Shown here: positions 25,500 to 34,022 of the stretch, one piece after another | Layout of the letters: each line of letters opens with the position of its first letter | How positions within the stretch are numbered: the stretch's first letter is position 1 | DNA from: JARYGU01 sp033795365 | Lineage (GTDB): Bacteria > Pseudomonadota > Alphaproteobacteria > Rhizobiales > Rhizobiaceae | DNA: 64,000 nucleotides | Assembly: GCA_033795365.1 (NCBI GenBank) | Contig: JARYGU010000006.1 | Span: 62,001 to 126,000, forward strand | Reading direction: 5' to 3' | Program-made: the position numbers and the translations under genes | Notes under the pieces: generated by a model | The model's database searches: none | What the model saw: only the letters and a program-made list of their open reading frames with translations | Told to the model about the DNA's origin: nothing

Positions 25500-26426
25500 A
25501 TGTCCGAAAGAAGCATCTTCGCCAATCTGGTCAGGGAAGCGGACGGCTCCTATTCCACCGTCTACGGTCCTTTCAAGTTGCAATCCGCCCTGCAGCCGAT
25601 CTTCCGCGAAACGCTCAACTATCATCTTCGTATAGACGCATTCGAAGGCCTCATTAGAGCGAGCCGCAGCGGAGCACCCTGCGCGCCCGCGGAATTCTTC
25701 GCCCTTGTCCAGGATGAGGACCGGGCATTGATCGACAGCCTCTGCCGAAGCCTGCACATCCTCAATGCAGGCACCCTCGCCCGGCGCGAAGCGATCCTGC
25801 TCGTCAACTTTCATCCCGGACTTTTCACGACGCCCAATGCGATACGGCAGGAGGTGGACCGCATGCGCCTTGCCGCGCATGAGGCGGGGCTCTCGCCCGG
25901 ACGCATCGCCTGCGAAATCCGCGAGCATCCTCAGGACGATCCGGACGTGCTTGCACGCTTCGCCGACCGACTTCGCAGGAGCGGCTTCCTGATCGCCATC
26001 GACAGCTATACCGGAGATGACGACGATCTCGAACGCGTGAGACGGCTGCGGCCGGCCCTGGTGAAATTCGAAAGCGCATGGATAAAGAGCTTTGCCGAAA
26101 ACTCCGCCGGTCTCGCCCTCTTGCGCGTCATGATCGACCAGTTTGTCGCCGAAGGCGTCCGACCGATCTTCTGCAGCATCGAAGAGCCCTGGCAGATCGA
26201 TCTCTGCCGGGAGATCGGCGTGCCGCTGATGCAGGGCTATCTGCTGGCGAGGCCGGAAATCGCCCCGACGACATTCGACCTGCATTTTCCGGAAACCGTC
26301 CCTTTCGCGATGTCGGACGAGCCGAGCTCGGGCATGCCTTCCCCGCCCGCGCACCCGCAGCCGGCCGCCGCGGACATGCAGTCGCGCCGGCTGACCAGAC
26401 AGTTCGGAAAACGCGGCCTCTGGTGA
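25500..26426 (+). CDS. EAL-domain protein, possibly degenerate c-di-GMP phosphodiesterase
   Basis: 308 residues. Nearly all is one EAL domain: E49-G-L (for EAL), N103, E139, D168, K189, E229 and Q245 can be matched to catalytic positions. The second Asp of the DDFGTG loop is Ser (D168-S-Y-T-G), a residue that normally binds metal, so hydrolysis of c-di-GMP is doubtful. There is no GGDEF, sensor or membrane domain. The Pro-rich C-terminal 40 residues look disordered. It may bind c-di-GMP or a partner rather than hydrolyse it. Confidence 0.85.
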   Translation: MSERSIFANLVREADGSYSTVYGPFKLQSALQPIFRETLNYHLRIDAFEGLIRASRSGAPCAPAEFFALVQDEDRALIDSLCRSLHILNAGTLARREAILLVNFHPGLFTTPNAIRQEVDRMRLAAHEAGLSPGRIACEIREHPQDDPDVLARFADRLRRSGFLIAIDSYTGDDDDLERVRRLRPALVKFESAWIKSFAENSAGLALLRVMIDQFVAEGVRPIFCSIEEPWQIDLCREIGVPLMQGYLLARPEIAPTTFDLHFPETVPFAMSDEPSSGMPSPPAHPQPAAADMQSRRLTRQFGKRGLW

Positions 26427-26596
26427 TCTCTCCGTCGTGTCCTTACCGGCGCAACCCTCCGGATTTTCGGCATTTTTGCAACACCACGATTCCGCCACAA
26501 TAAATATCGCGGCTTGCCGCAATTCGGTCCCCATGGCGCCGACTTCGGAGGGCCTTTTGATCCTCGACAAGGCGACAGGCCGGAAATGGGGAATGG

Positions 26597-26800
26597 ATGA
26601 TGTTTTTGGATGACGAAGATGCCGGCAAGAAGCTCAAGGCACGCGAATCGCGCGCCATGTTCCTCATTGCGATGACCGCGCTCGCAGCCTGCGTCGTCAT
26701 GGTTTTCAGCCTTATGGCGCCGCCCGCCGCCGGTCTCGACATGATCAACACGTCCGGCATTTCCCAAACGGACGGCAACTCCAACGCCCGGATCCGATAA
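26597..26800 (+). CDS. small single-span membrane protein
   Basis: 67 residues: a charged N-terminus (DDEDAGKKLKARESR), one hydrophobic span at about residues 20-42 (AMFLIAMTALAACVVMVFSLM), and a polar tail rich in Asn and Ser. A GGGGAATGG stretch precedes the ATG pair at 26597. No family recognised; length and context leave some doubt. Confidence 0.5.
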   Translation: MMFLDDEDAGKKLKARESRAMFLIAMTALAACVVMVFSLMAPPAAGLDMINTSGISQTDGNSNARIR

Positions 26801-26894
26801 ACGCGATTTTCTGACTGGCATTCACCGTGATGTGATGTTTTCCTGAGCGCACTTTTCCCATCTTTAGCGCTATGAAGGGGGGCGGGAGACGAAC

Positions 26895-28097
26895 ATGCGG
26901 TCACGCAAAACAGCCGGGGAAGAAAAGAACCAAGATCGCATCCAGCCTCGCCGCCTCAGATGCGGAACCCTGCCCATGACAGGGCTGTTCCTGTCCATTT
27001 CCCTCCTCGCGATCTCGGCTTGCGCGCAGACGCTGGAAGTCGCGAGCAAGAAAGTTCCCCTGCAGGTGGACACGATCGCGTCGGGCCTCAAGAGACCATG
27101 GTCGGTTGAGGTCCTTCCGGACGGCAGCTATATCGTAAGCGAAAAGGCCGGCAATCTGCGGATCGTCCGCGGGGGCGATGTTTCGGCACCGATCAAGGGC
27201 ACGCCTCCGGTGTCGGCGGTCGGACAGGGCGGTCTTCTCGACATCGCGCTGGCGCCCGATTTCGCAACGAGCCGCACTCTCTATCTCACCTACAGCACCG
27301 CCGGCGATAGCGGCTACGGAACCGCAGTGGCGCGGGCGACGCTTTCAGAAGACGGGACAAGCCTCGGCAATGTGCGGCAGATTTTCGTCATGAGCAGGCT
27401 GACCCCGCGTCGCCAGCATTTCGGCTCCCGCATTGCCGTCGCCCCCGACGGCAGCCTGTTCTTCGGCATCGGCGACCGCGGCGAAATGAACCGTGCGCAG
27501 GATCCGCGCGACCATGCCGGATCGATCCTCCACATCAACCCCGACGGCAGCGCTCCTGCCGGCAATCCCTATGTCGGCACCACCGCCGGTCTGCCGGAAA
27601 TCTGGTCCATCGGTCACCGCAACCCGCAGGGTATCGATATCGACCCGCGCGACGGCAGATTGCTGACCGCCGAACATGGCTCGCGCGGCGGCGACGAGAT
27701 CAACCATCCGCAGGCCGGGCGGAACTACGGCTGGCCGGTCATCTCCTACGGCAAGCACTATTCCGGCGCCGAAATCGGGGTCGGAACCGCCGCGGACGGT
27801 TACGAGCAGCCGCTCTACTATTGGGACCCCTCGATCGCACCCGGCGCCATCGCCGTCTATCGCGGCGCGATGTTTCCGGAATGGGAAGGCAGCCTGCTCG
27901 TGGCCGCACTGAAGTACCAGTTGGTCGCCCGGCTGGAACGGGACGATACCGGAGCCGTGGTCGCCGAGGAGCGGCTCTTCGACGGCGAACTCGGACGCAT
28001 CCGCGACGTCAAGGTGGCGCCAGACGGCGCCCTTCTCCTGCTCACCGACGACACCGGCAAACTGCTTCGTGTATCGCGGTCGAAAGAGCTGGATTGA
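26895..28097 (+). CDS. PQQ-dependent sugar (aldose) dehydrogenase family lipoprotein
   Basis: 400 residues, a six-bladed soluble glucose-dehydrogenase-like propeller (YliI/Asd family) that oxidises aldoses in the periplasm with PQQ. Seen: SGLKRPWSVEVLPDGSYIVSEK (blade 1), HFGSRIAVAPDGSLFFGIGDRG, and GHRNPQGIDIDPRDGRLLTAEHG with the catalytic-base His region. A lipobox-like ISAC follows a hydrophobic stretch. The ATG at 26895 has GGGAG upstream but puts 27 Arg-rich residues ahead of the signal; the ATG at 26976 would give a normal lipoprotein signal. Confidence 0.88.
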   Translation: MRSRKTAGEEKNQDRIQPRRLRCGTLPMTGLFLSISLLAISACAQTLEVASKKVPLQVDTIASGLKRPWSVEVLPDGSYIVSEKAGNLRIVRGGDVSAPIKGTPPVSAVGQGGLLDIALAPDFATSRTLYLTYSTAGDSGYGTAVARATLSEDGTSLGNVRQIFVMSRLTPRRQHFGSRIAVAPDGSLFFGIGDRGEMNRAQDPRDHAGSILHINPDGSAPAGNPYVGTTAGLPEIWSIGHRNPQGIDIDPRDGRLLTAEHGSRGGDEINHPQAGRNYGWPVISYGKHYSGAEIGVGTAADGYEQPLYYWDPSIAPGAIAVYRGAMFPEWEGSLLVAALKYQLVARLERDDTGAVVAEERLFDGELGRIRDVKVAPDGALLLLTDDTGKLLRVSRSKELD

Positions 28098-28570
28098 TCG
28101 CAGTCACCGCGCGCGGCCTCCTGAAGCTTTAACCAGGCGGTGGCATCGCGACTGGTATAGCGAAGAGCAACCGGAACGAAGCGAGCATTCTTCACTATAG
28201 TTCGCACAAAAAGAAGAACCGATGACCGAAATCCTGCGAGACTTTTTGGCAATCGCTTCGAATTTGGTCAAAATGAGACTGACGAAATGGTTCTAAAAAC
28301 TTTTGCTTGCCAATTTAGAATAAACACAGCACTCTTGCTCTGTTCGGGCAATTTGCGGACACGGGAAGACCTTTAATAATAGCGCGCCGGAGACGCGAAA
28401 AAATCCGGGCAGCCGGGAGTGGGACGATCCTTCGGGACGTTCGGAAGGCTGGCTGCGGTAACACAGGACCCTTTCCTCATAGTCGAGAACTGCCTGCTTC
28501 ACGCCCTTCGGGGCAAAACTGTTATGCTGTCCGCCGTAGAACAGCGGGCGGAGAGAAAAGGACCTGACGC
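28098..28570. other. 473-bp intergenic region ahead of the cold shock gene
   Basis: No gene with convincing coding character is seen. The stretch likely holds the promoter and the long leader usual for cold shock genes. On the minus strand a weak 4-bp stem (CCGG-CTGC-CCGG) is followed by T6 near 28400, which could end a small minus-strand RNA. Confidence 0.5.
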
Positions 28571-28786
28571 ATGGCCGAAACTGGCACTGTAAAATTCTTC
28601 AACACCGAGAAAGGCTTCGGCTTCATCAAGCCGGACAACGGTGGTGCGGATATCTTCGTACACATTTCTGCCGTACAGGCTTCCGGCCTGAACGGACTTT
28701 CCGAGAATCAGAAGGTAAGCTTCGACACGGAACCTGATCGCCGCGGCAAGGGCCCGAAGGCGGTCAACCTGCAGATCGCCGGCTGA
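28571..28786 (+). CDS. cspA: cold shock protein, CspA family
   Basis: 71 residues, one OB-fold cold shock domain. The RNA-binding motifs RNP1 (KGFGFIKP) and RNP2 (DIFVHISAV) are intact. These proteins melt RNA structure and steady translation. AAAGGA precedes the ATG by eight bases and a strong terminator follows. Confidence 0.96.
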   Translation: MAETGTVKFFNTEKGFGFIKPDNGGADIFVHISAVQASGLNGLSENQKVSFDTEPDRRGKGPKAVNLQIAG

Positions 28787-28815
28787 GCCGTTCTGCAGAA
28801 AGATTCAAGTTGGAG

Positions 28816-28839
28816 CCCGGCAGAGATGCCGGGTTTTTT
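28816..28839 (+). terminator. terminator of the cold shock gene
   Basis: CCCGGC/GCCGGG with a six-base loop, followed by T6, 29 bp after the stop. Confidence 0.9.
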
Positions 28840-28931
28840 CGTTCAGCCCACATTCAGCCTTACTAACATACTTTAATTCCCATCATTCACACCCGGTCCG
28901 CCGGACCGGTCGTTTCATGGGAATGGACGTC

Positions 28932-29330
28932 ATGAACAGATTCATCAAGACCATCGTTCTTACCGCCGCCGTCGCGGCAACGACGCTTTCGACTGTCGGC
29001 GTCGCCGAGGCACGCGACCGCTATTGGCATCGCCACCACGGCAACGATTGGGCGCTCGGAGCGGCAGGTCTTGCCGCAGGCGTGATCGTCGGCAGCGCGA
29101 TCGCCAATTCGGGGCCGCGCTATTACCGTCCCGAGCCGCGCCCGGTCTATGTGGAGCCGGATTACTACCCCGTCCGCCGCGTCTATCGCGAACGGGTGGT
29201 GGTCGACAGCTACGAGCCCTGGTCGGCCGGATGGTATGAATATTGCTCGGATCGCTACCGGTCCTTCAACCCGCGCACCGGCACGTTCGTCGGTTACGAC
29301 GGGCTCGAGCATTTCTGCGAAGCAGGCTGA
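28932..29330 (+). CDS. BA14K-family secreted protein
   Basis: 132 residues. A signal peptide (MNRFIKTIVLTAAVAATTLS..., cleavage near AEA) is followed by a His/Tyr/Arg-rich stretch, a short hydrophobic Gly/Ala segment (AAGLAAGVIVGSAIA) and the typical C-terminal BA14K block (YCSDRYRSFNPRTGTFVGYDGLEHFC). The family is named for a Brucella 14-kDa immunoreactive, lectin-like antigen. The start at 28932 begins the signal peptide; an ATG five codons earlier is also in frame. Confidence 0.88.
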   Translation: MNRFIKTIVLTAAVAATTLSTVGVAEARDRYWHRHHGNDWALGAAGLAAGVIVGSAIANSGPRYYRPEPRPVYVEPDYYPVRRVYRERVVVDSYEPWSAGWYEYCSDRYRSFNPRTGTFVGYDGLEHFCEAG

Positions 29331-29365
29331 TCGGATCGCCACGATCCGCATCGCATAGATCGTGA

Positions 29366-29394
29366 GGGCAACCGCGGCGCGGTTGCCCTTTTTT
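29366..29394. terminator. terminator between BA14K and MBL-fold genes
   Basis: GGGCAACCGC/GCGGTTGCCC with a three-base loop and T6 on the plus strand. It ends the BA14K transcript and lies 12 bp past the stop of the convergent MBL gene. Confidence 0.88.
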
Positions 29395-29405
29395 GTTCAA
29401 ATCGT

Positions 29406-30053
29406 TCAAAGGCCACGAAGGAAGGGATTCGTGCGCCGCTCCTCGCCGATCTGTCCTCCCGGTCCATGCCCGCAGATGAAACCGACAGTATCGCCGAGCG
29501 GAAGCACCTTGTCGCGGATCGAGGCAAGCAGTTGTTCGTGATCGCCTCCGGGCAGATCGGTGCGGCCTATCGAACCGCGGAACAACACGTCTCCGAGGTG
29601 GGCGAAACCTTGCTTGCGATGGAAATAGATGACGTGGCCGGGCGCATGGCCCGGCGTATGATAGACCTCGAACACATGATCGCCGAAAGAGACCGTGTCG
29701 CCCTCCTCCAGCCAGCGGTCCGGAACGACGTTGCTGACCTTCATCGCGACGCCGAACATCGAAGCCTGCGATTCGAGCCTTTGCAGGAGCGGCAGGTCGT
29801 CCTTGTGCGGCCCGACGATATCGAGGCCCGTTGCCTCCTTCAGCTCCTTCGCGCCGCCCGCATGGTCGATATGGCCGTGCGTCAGCCAGATCGCCTTCAG
29901 GGCGAGCCGGTTTTCCTCGACCGTGCGCAGGATGCGGTCCACGTCACCGCCGGGATCGACGATCACCCCTTCTTTCGTGTCCATGTCGAAAAGAACGGTG
30001 CAGTTCTGCTGAAAGGGAGTGACGGGAATAACCCCCGCCTGAAGCATGCCCAT
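29406..30053 (-). CDS. MBL-fold metallo-hydrolase (glyoxalase II-like)
   Basis: 215 residues. The metal motif H59-G-H61-I-D63-H64 (THGHIDHAGG) and later ligands in HTPGHAPGH and FICGHGP define a metallo-beta-lactamase fold of the glyoxalase II/YcbL group. Members cleave thioesters such as S-lactoylglutathione, but some have other substrates. The glutathione-binding C-terminal domain of true glyoxalase II is missing. GGAG lies seven bases ahead of the ATG at 30053. Confidence 0.9.
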   Translation of the reverse strand: MGMLQAGVIPVTPFQQNCTVLFDMDTKEGVIVDPGGDVDRILRTVEENRLALKAIWLTHGHIDHAGGAKELKEATGLDIVGPHKDDLPLLQRLESQASMFGVAMKVSNVVPDRWLEEGDTVSFGDHVFEVYHTPGHAPGHVIYFHRKQGFAHLGDVLFRGSIGRTDLPGGDHEQLLASIRDKVLPLGDTVGFICGHGPGGQIGEERRTNPFLRGL

Positions 30054-30148
30054 GAGTTCGCTCCGAATTCGTCGTAAGAGTCCGGTATAACCGCCGGCGC
30101 CGCCTAAGACCAACCCCTAGGGTCTCGCAAAAGTGTGCGGCCGTTAGG

Positions 30149-30601
30149 TCAAATCGGCAGCGCCGTCGTTTCCTTGAGCGTGTCGAGGACGATCGCCGTC
30201 TTCACATGCGAGACGGATTCATGCGGCAGCAGGACGTCGTTGACGAAAGCCGAAAGCGCCTTGAGGTTCGGCACCACGACCTTGATGACATAGTCCATTT
30301 CCCCGGTAAGCGAAAACGCCTCCAGCACTTCGGGCAGGCTGGAGATCAATCGTGCGAAACGCCGGGCGTTGTCTCGGTTGTGGGTCGCAAGCGTCACGGT
30401 GACGATGATGACGATGCCGAGATCGAGCTTCTCGCGATCGAGCTCGGCCCTGTAGGCACGGATGATCCCCTCTTCCTCCAGCCGCATGCGCCGGCGCGAG
30501 CATTGCGAGGGGGAAAGATTGATCCGCTCGGAAAGCTCGTTGTTCGTCAGCCGCGCATCCTGCTGCAGGAGAGCCAGCAATTTGCGGTCGAAATCGTCCA
30601 T
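30149..30601 (-). CDS. Lrp/AsnC family regulator divergent from hppD
   Basis: 150 residues: N-terminal winged helix (DRKLLALLQQDARLTNNELSERINLSPSQ) and C-terminal RAM domain ending in KTAIVLDTLKETTALPI. It is divergent from hppD with 135 bp between, an arrangement seen for regulators of tyrosine or phenylalanine breakdown. Its ligand is therefore likely an aromatic amino acid or a related keto acid, by context only. The start at 30601 (MDDFDRKLLALL) is the family norm. Confidence 0.9.
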   Translation of the reverse strand: MDDFDRKLLALLQQDARLTNNELSERINLSPSQCSRRRMRLEEEGIIRAYRAELDREKLDLGIVIIVTVTLATHNRDNARRFARLISSLPEVLEAFSLTGEMDYVIKVVVPNLKALSAFVNDVLLPHESVSHVKTAIVLDTLKETTALPI

Positions 30602-30642
30602 ATGCACGAACCTTGCTTCAAACCCATAGATCCGGCATGAAT

Positions 30643-30680
30643 CTCGCATTCCGGCCGTAGAAGTCAACTCAATATGCGAG
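30643..30680. promoter_or_regulatory. candidate operator between the AsnC/Lrp gene and hppD
   Basis: CTCGCAT (30643-30649) and ATGCGAG (30674-30680) are perfect inverted arms 24 bp apart, centred in the 135-bp divergent region. Two spaced half-sites fit an Lrp-type octamer. Confidence 0.4.
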
Positions 30681-30736
30681 CCTCTCGCGCTCCGGCGGGC
30701 GCATACTGTGCATCATCGGGAACGCAGGAGGAGAAG

Positions 30737-31846
30737 ATGGGTCCCTTTCCGCATGATGCACCGCCGGCAGAGATCACCAAGGAGAACCCGGCCGGCACGG
30801 ATGGCTTCGAATTCGTGGAGTTCGCCCATCCCGAGCCGGAAAAGCTCGAAGAACTGTTCACGCGCATGGGCTATGTCCGCGTCGCGCGCCACAGGAAGAA
30901 AAATATCTCCGTCTGGCGGCAAGGCGATGTCAATTATTTGGTGAACGCCGAGAAGGGCTCCTTCGCCGAGCGCTTCGTGGAAAAGCACGGCCCCTGTGCG
31001 CCCTCGATGGCGTGGCGCGTCGTGGATGCGAAGCACGCGTTGCAGCATGCCGTCGATCTCGGCGCCGAGGAATATACCGGCGACGACAAATGTATCGATG
31101 CACCGGCGATCGTCGGCATCGGAGGCTCCCTGCTCTATTTCATCGACGTCTACGGCGAGAAGGGCTCTCCCTACGATGCCGAATTCGAATGGCTCGGCGA
31201 ACGCGACCCGAAGCCTGAAGGCGTCGGCTTCTACTACCTCGATCACCTCACCCACAACGTCTTCCGCGGCAACATGGACAAATGGTGGGCCTTCTACCGG
31301 GAGCTCTTCAACTTCCGCCAGATCCACTTCTTCGACATCGCCGGCAAGATGAGCGGTCTGGTCTCGCGGGCGATCACCTCGCCCTGCGGCAAGATCCGCA
31401 TTCCCCTGAACGAGTCCACCGACGACAAGAGCCAGATCGAGGAGTATCTGCGCAAATACAAGGGGGAAGGCATCCAGCATATCGCCGTCGGCACGGAAGA
31501 CATATACGGCGCGACCGACCAGCTCGCTGCAAACGGCCTCCAGTTCATGCCCGGACCGCCGGAGACTTACTACGAGAAATCGCAGGAGCGGGTCAGCGGC
31601 CATGAGGAGCCGATCGACCGGCTGAGGAAACACGGCATCCTGATCGACGGCGAAGGCGTGGTGAATGGCGGGACGACCAAGATCCTGCTGCAGATATTCT
31701 CCAGGACCGTCATCGGGCCAATCTTCTTCGAATTCATCCAGCGCAAGGGCGACGAAGGCTTCGGCGAAGGGAACTTCAAGGCGCTTTTCGAATCGATCGA
31801 GGAAGACCAGATCCGCCGCGGCGTCTTCAACGGTGCGGCCGAATAG
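30737..31846 (+). CDS. hppD: 4-hydroxyphenylpyruvate dioxygenase
   Basis: 369 residues. It converts 4-hydroxyphenylpyruvate to homogentisate in tyrosine breakdown. The Fe(II) ligands are visible as H170 (YLDHLTHNV), H248 (IQHIAVGTEDI) and E332 (FFEFIQRKG). Both vicinal-oxygen-chelate halves are complete. GGAGGAG precedes the ATG at 30737. No other homogentisate-pathway gene is in the window. Confidence 0.96.
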   Translation: MGPFPHDAPPAEITKENPAGTDGFEFVEFAHPEPEKLEELFTRMGYVRVARHRKKNISVWRQGDVNYLVNAEKGSFAERFVEKHGPCAPSMAWRVVDAKHALQHAVDLGAEEYTGDDKCIDAPAIVGIGGSLLYFIDVYGEKGSPYDAEFEWLGERDPKPEGVGFYYLDHLTHNVFRGNMDKWWAFYRELFNFRQIHFFDIAGKMSGLVSRAITSPCGKIRIPLNESTDDKSQIEEYLRKYKGEGIQHIAVGTEDIYGATDQLAANGLQFMPGPPETYYEKSQERVSGHEEPIDRLRKHGILIDGEGVVNGGTTKILLQIFSRTVIGPIFFEFIQRKGDEGFGEGNFKALFESIEEDQIRRGVFNGAAE

Positions 31847-31877
31847 GCCCTTTCTTCTTCGAAATGACCTTCGGTTT

Positions 31878-31905
31878 CGGCGGCTCCGGTCAGACGGAGC
31901 CGCCG
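31878..31905 (+). terminator. terminator of hppD
   Basis: An 11-bp perfect stem (CGGCGGCTCCG / CGGAGCCGCCG) with a six-base loop, 31 bp after hppD, followed by a T-rich but broken run (ATTTCGTTT). Confidence 0.7.
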
Positions 31906-32140
31906 ATTTCGTTTCAAAAACGGCAAAAACGATGCATAAGACACATTTGCCAGCAAAAACATTGCGCGCAAGCTCAGCAACAAATTGACAGGTCGCTAAT
32001 TTATCACCACGCTTGCGTGTGCCGGCGACCTTTTCGCCCGGCACCGGGGGAATGCCGGCCATGCCGGCCTTGCCCGGGTTTCTGACGTAGGGGTCCGTAT
32101 CCGGGCGGAATACGTCCGGCACGGCCAAGTGGAGGGAACC

Positions 32141-32410
32141 ATGGAAGCATTGATGCCAATCATCACGCAATTGATAGGGGGCGCAATCGGGGGCAATGCG
32201 GTAAGCGCCATATTGAAGCAGCAAGCTGCGAGCGTGATCGTCAGAACCATCGTCGGCGCAATAGGCGGTGTCGGCGGCGGACTTCTCCTTAACGCTCTGG
32301 GCGGGGAAGCGGGTCTGACCGGCCTGGTCGCCGATGGTATCGGCGGCCTAATCGGCGGCGGCGTTCTCTCGGGGATCGCCGGCGCCGTCCTCAACAAGCG
32401 CCCGGCGTAA
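32141..32410 (+). CDS. small Gly-rich hydrophobic protein
   Basis: 89 residues with at least two hydrophobic Gly/Ala segments (ITQLIGGAIGGNAVSAIL and VGAIGGVGGGLLLNAL) and a third at the C-terminus before NKRPA. It looks like a small membrane or membrane-associated protein of the kind common in rhizobia. GGAGGG precedes the ATG at 32141. Function unknown. Confidence 0.75.
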   Translation: MEALMPIITQLIGGAIGGNAVSAILKQQAASVIVRTIVGAIGGVGGGLLLNALGGEAGLTGLVADGIGGLIGGGVLSGIAGAVLNKRPA

Positions 32411-32466
32411 GTTAGGAAGCGAATTCAGACAAGAAAGCCCCCCGCGACCTGCGGGTTCGCGAGGGG

Positions 32467-32505
32467 CAGCCATCCGTCGGCCGGGGGAGACGAAACGGAT
32501 GGCTG
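32467..32505. terminator. long hairpin between convergent small genes
   Basis: CAGCCATCCGT pairs perfectly with ACGGATGGCTG across a 17-base loop, 7 bp beyond the stop of the minus-strand gene. No T run follows on either strand, so terminator function is uncertain. Confidence 0.4.
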
Positions 32506-32512
32506 TTCGAGG

Positions 32513-32857
32513 TCAACGCCGGATCGTCGGACAACCGCGGACGTTGGCGAAGACCATGCGGACGCGGTCGCCGAAACGCCGTCCGTCAACGACCACCCTG
32601 CGGGGAGAGACGTCGACGACGCGCGCCCGGCGAAGCCCGCGGTCGCGAGCCTTCGCCTCGGCGAGCCGCAGGTTGCAGCGGCCGCGCCGGTCCCAGCGGT
32701 GGTGCGGTTCGTGGAAGGCAAGCTGGAAGCCGTTGCGATAGCCGACGGTCTCCACGCGGATGCCGGTATCGGAGGCCGAAGCCGCCGGGACGCTCGTTGC
32801 GATCGCACCGAGGCCGACGAAAGCGGCAATGAGGGTTTTGGCAAGAATATTCGGCAT
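32513..32857 (-). CDS. small secreted basic protein
   Basis: 114 residues. A signal peptide (to about ASA at residue 28) leads to a mature part rich in Arg and Val, with two Cys (RCNLRLAE and RGCPTI) likely to pair. GGAGG lies eight bases before the ATG. Related short Arg-rich secreted proteins are frequent in rhizobia, but I cannot name a family. Confidence 0.7.
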   Translation of the reverse strand: MPNILAKTLIAAFVGLGAIATSVPAASASDTGIRVETVGYRNGFQLAFHEPHHRWDRRGRCNLRLAEAKARDRGLRRARVVDVSPRRVVVDGRRFGDRVRMVFANVRGCPTIRR

Positions 32858-32990
32858 GGATGTCCACCTCCGTTAGCAGCCTGCTCCTGCAGGATGTCGG
32901 TTTCCCGCCTGAGCTTTGTCATTGATCCGACCATACCGGGAAGAAGCTGAATGCTGCCGGAATCCGTCGTTCAGCCGCCGTTCAGCTTCC

Positions 32991-33395
32991 CTAACGCGAA
33001 AGCTGACGCACAAGATCCGCTATGTCGGAGAAGAAGGAGAGGCGTGTGATGCGCCTGCCGTCCAGCTCCGCCAGCAGCAGCTTCTCGACCGAATAGGATT
33101 GCCCCGATGCCGGCGGCAGCCCCGCGGCATTCTCTCTATAGAAGCCGCGCGCCGTGAGCCTGACCGCGATGTTGCTGCCGCTCTCGTCACGCATCACCAG
33201 CATGTCGCCGTAGCTTTCGTCGAAAATCCGGAAATGATGCGCCAGCCGCTCGCGAAGCGCTTCGCGGCCATTGTTGCTGCCTTCCCCGATCCCGCCGATG
33301 GCGACATCCTCATCGACATCCGCCGCAAGCGAAGCAAAATCGCGTGCGTTCAACGCGTCTACGAGATCCCTCGCCAGATCCTGTTCTTCCGCCAC
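32991..33395 (-). CDS. SnoaL/NTF2-like fold protein
   Basis: 134 residues, a cone-shaped alpha+beta fold: N-terminal helices (DLARDLVDALNARDFASLAADVDED) then strands ending in VEKLLLAELDGRRITRLSFFSD. This is the pattern of SnoaL-like or ketosteroid-isomerase-like proteins, which bind small hydrophobic molecules or act as isomerases; the substrate is unknown. The start codon is GTG at 33395, supported by a strong AGGAGGGG upstream. Confidence 0.75.
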   Translation of the reverse strand: MAEEQDLARDLVDALNARDFASLAADVDEDVAIGGIGEGSNNGREALRERLAHHFRIFDESYGDMLVMRDESGSNIAVRLTARGFYRENAAGLPPASGQSYSVEKLLLAELDGRRITRLSFFSDIADLVRQLSR

Positions 33396-33459
33396 GACTT
33401 CCCCCCTCCTTTGTCGATGCCGCAGTCAACGCGCAAGGGGTGCTTTCGGTTCCCGCTCC

Positions 33460-33882
33460 TCATGCTGCAAGGTGCAGCACGATCTCTCGCCGGTGAGGCC
33501 GGTCGCGATGTTCGAAAAGATAAAGCCCCTGCCATGTTCCGAGCGCCAAGCGTCCGCCAACGACCGGAATGCCGATCGAAACCTGCGTCAGCGCCGCCTT
33601 GATATGAGCGGGCATGTCGTCCGGCCCCTCCATCGTGTGGACGATCCAGCCCATGGAAGGATCGTCCGATGGCGGCACCAGCCGCCGGAAGAACTGATCC
33701 AGATCGCGGCGGACATCGGGATCGGCATTTTCCTGGATGAGCAGCGAACAGGAGGTATGCCGGACGAAGACGGTCAACAGGCCCGTCTCCACCCCGGACC
33801 CACCAACGAAGGACTGAGCTTCGCCGGTGAACTCGTAGAGCCCCTGCCCGCGCGTCGCTATGCTGACGAATGACTGCGGCAT
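33460..33882 (-). CDS. yjbQ: YjbQ family protein (UPF0047)
   Basis: 140 residues with the full YjbQ signature: GLLTVFVRHTSCSLLIQENADPDV and GTWQGLYLFEHRDRPHRREI. The family has thiamin-phosphate-synthase-like activity in some assays, but its main cellular role is open. It is divergent from the VOC-family gene by about 140 bp. Confidence 0.93.
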   Translation of the reverse strand: MPQSFVSIATRGQGLYEFTGEAQSFVGGSGVETGLLTVFVRHTSCSLLIQENADPDVRRDLDQFFRRLVPPSDDPSMGWIVHTMEGPDDMPAHIKAALTQVSIGIPVVGGRLALGTWQGLYLFEHRDRPHRREIVLHLAA

Positions 33883-34022
33883 CGGTCTTTCTTTCCTTGT
33901 ATCCTCCGAGCGTAGGACGGGCTGCCGCTGTCCGCAATTCGGAAGAAAAACATAATGGCCTTGTCGGACTCTGCCGGCACCGTTCGTCCTTTGCCGGAAA
34001 CCACGCAGCAGGAGAAGATAGG

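Noticed and set aside
28293..28502. 69-codon minus-strand frame upstream of the cold shock gene, with a weak terminator-like stem inside it
   Set aside because: The start would be GTG with a poor ribosome site, the protein resembles nothing known, and the stem is only 4 bp. A small RNA is possible but not supported well enough to list.
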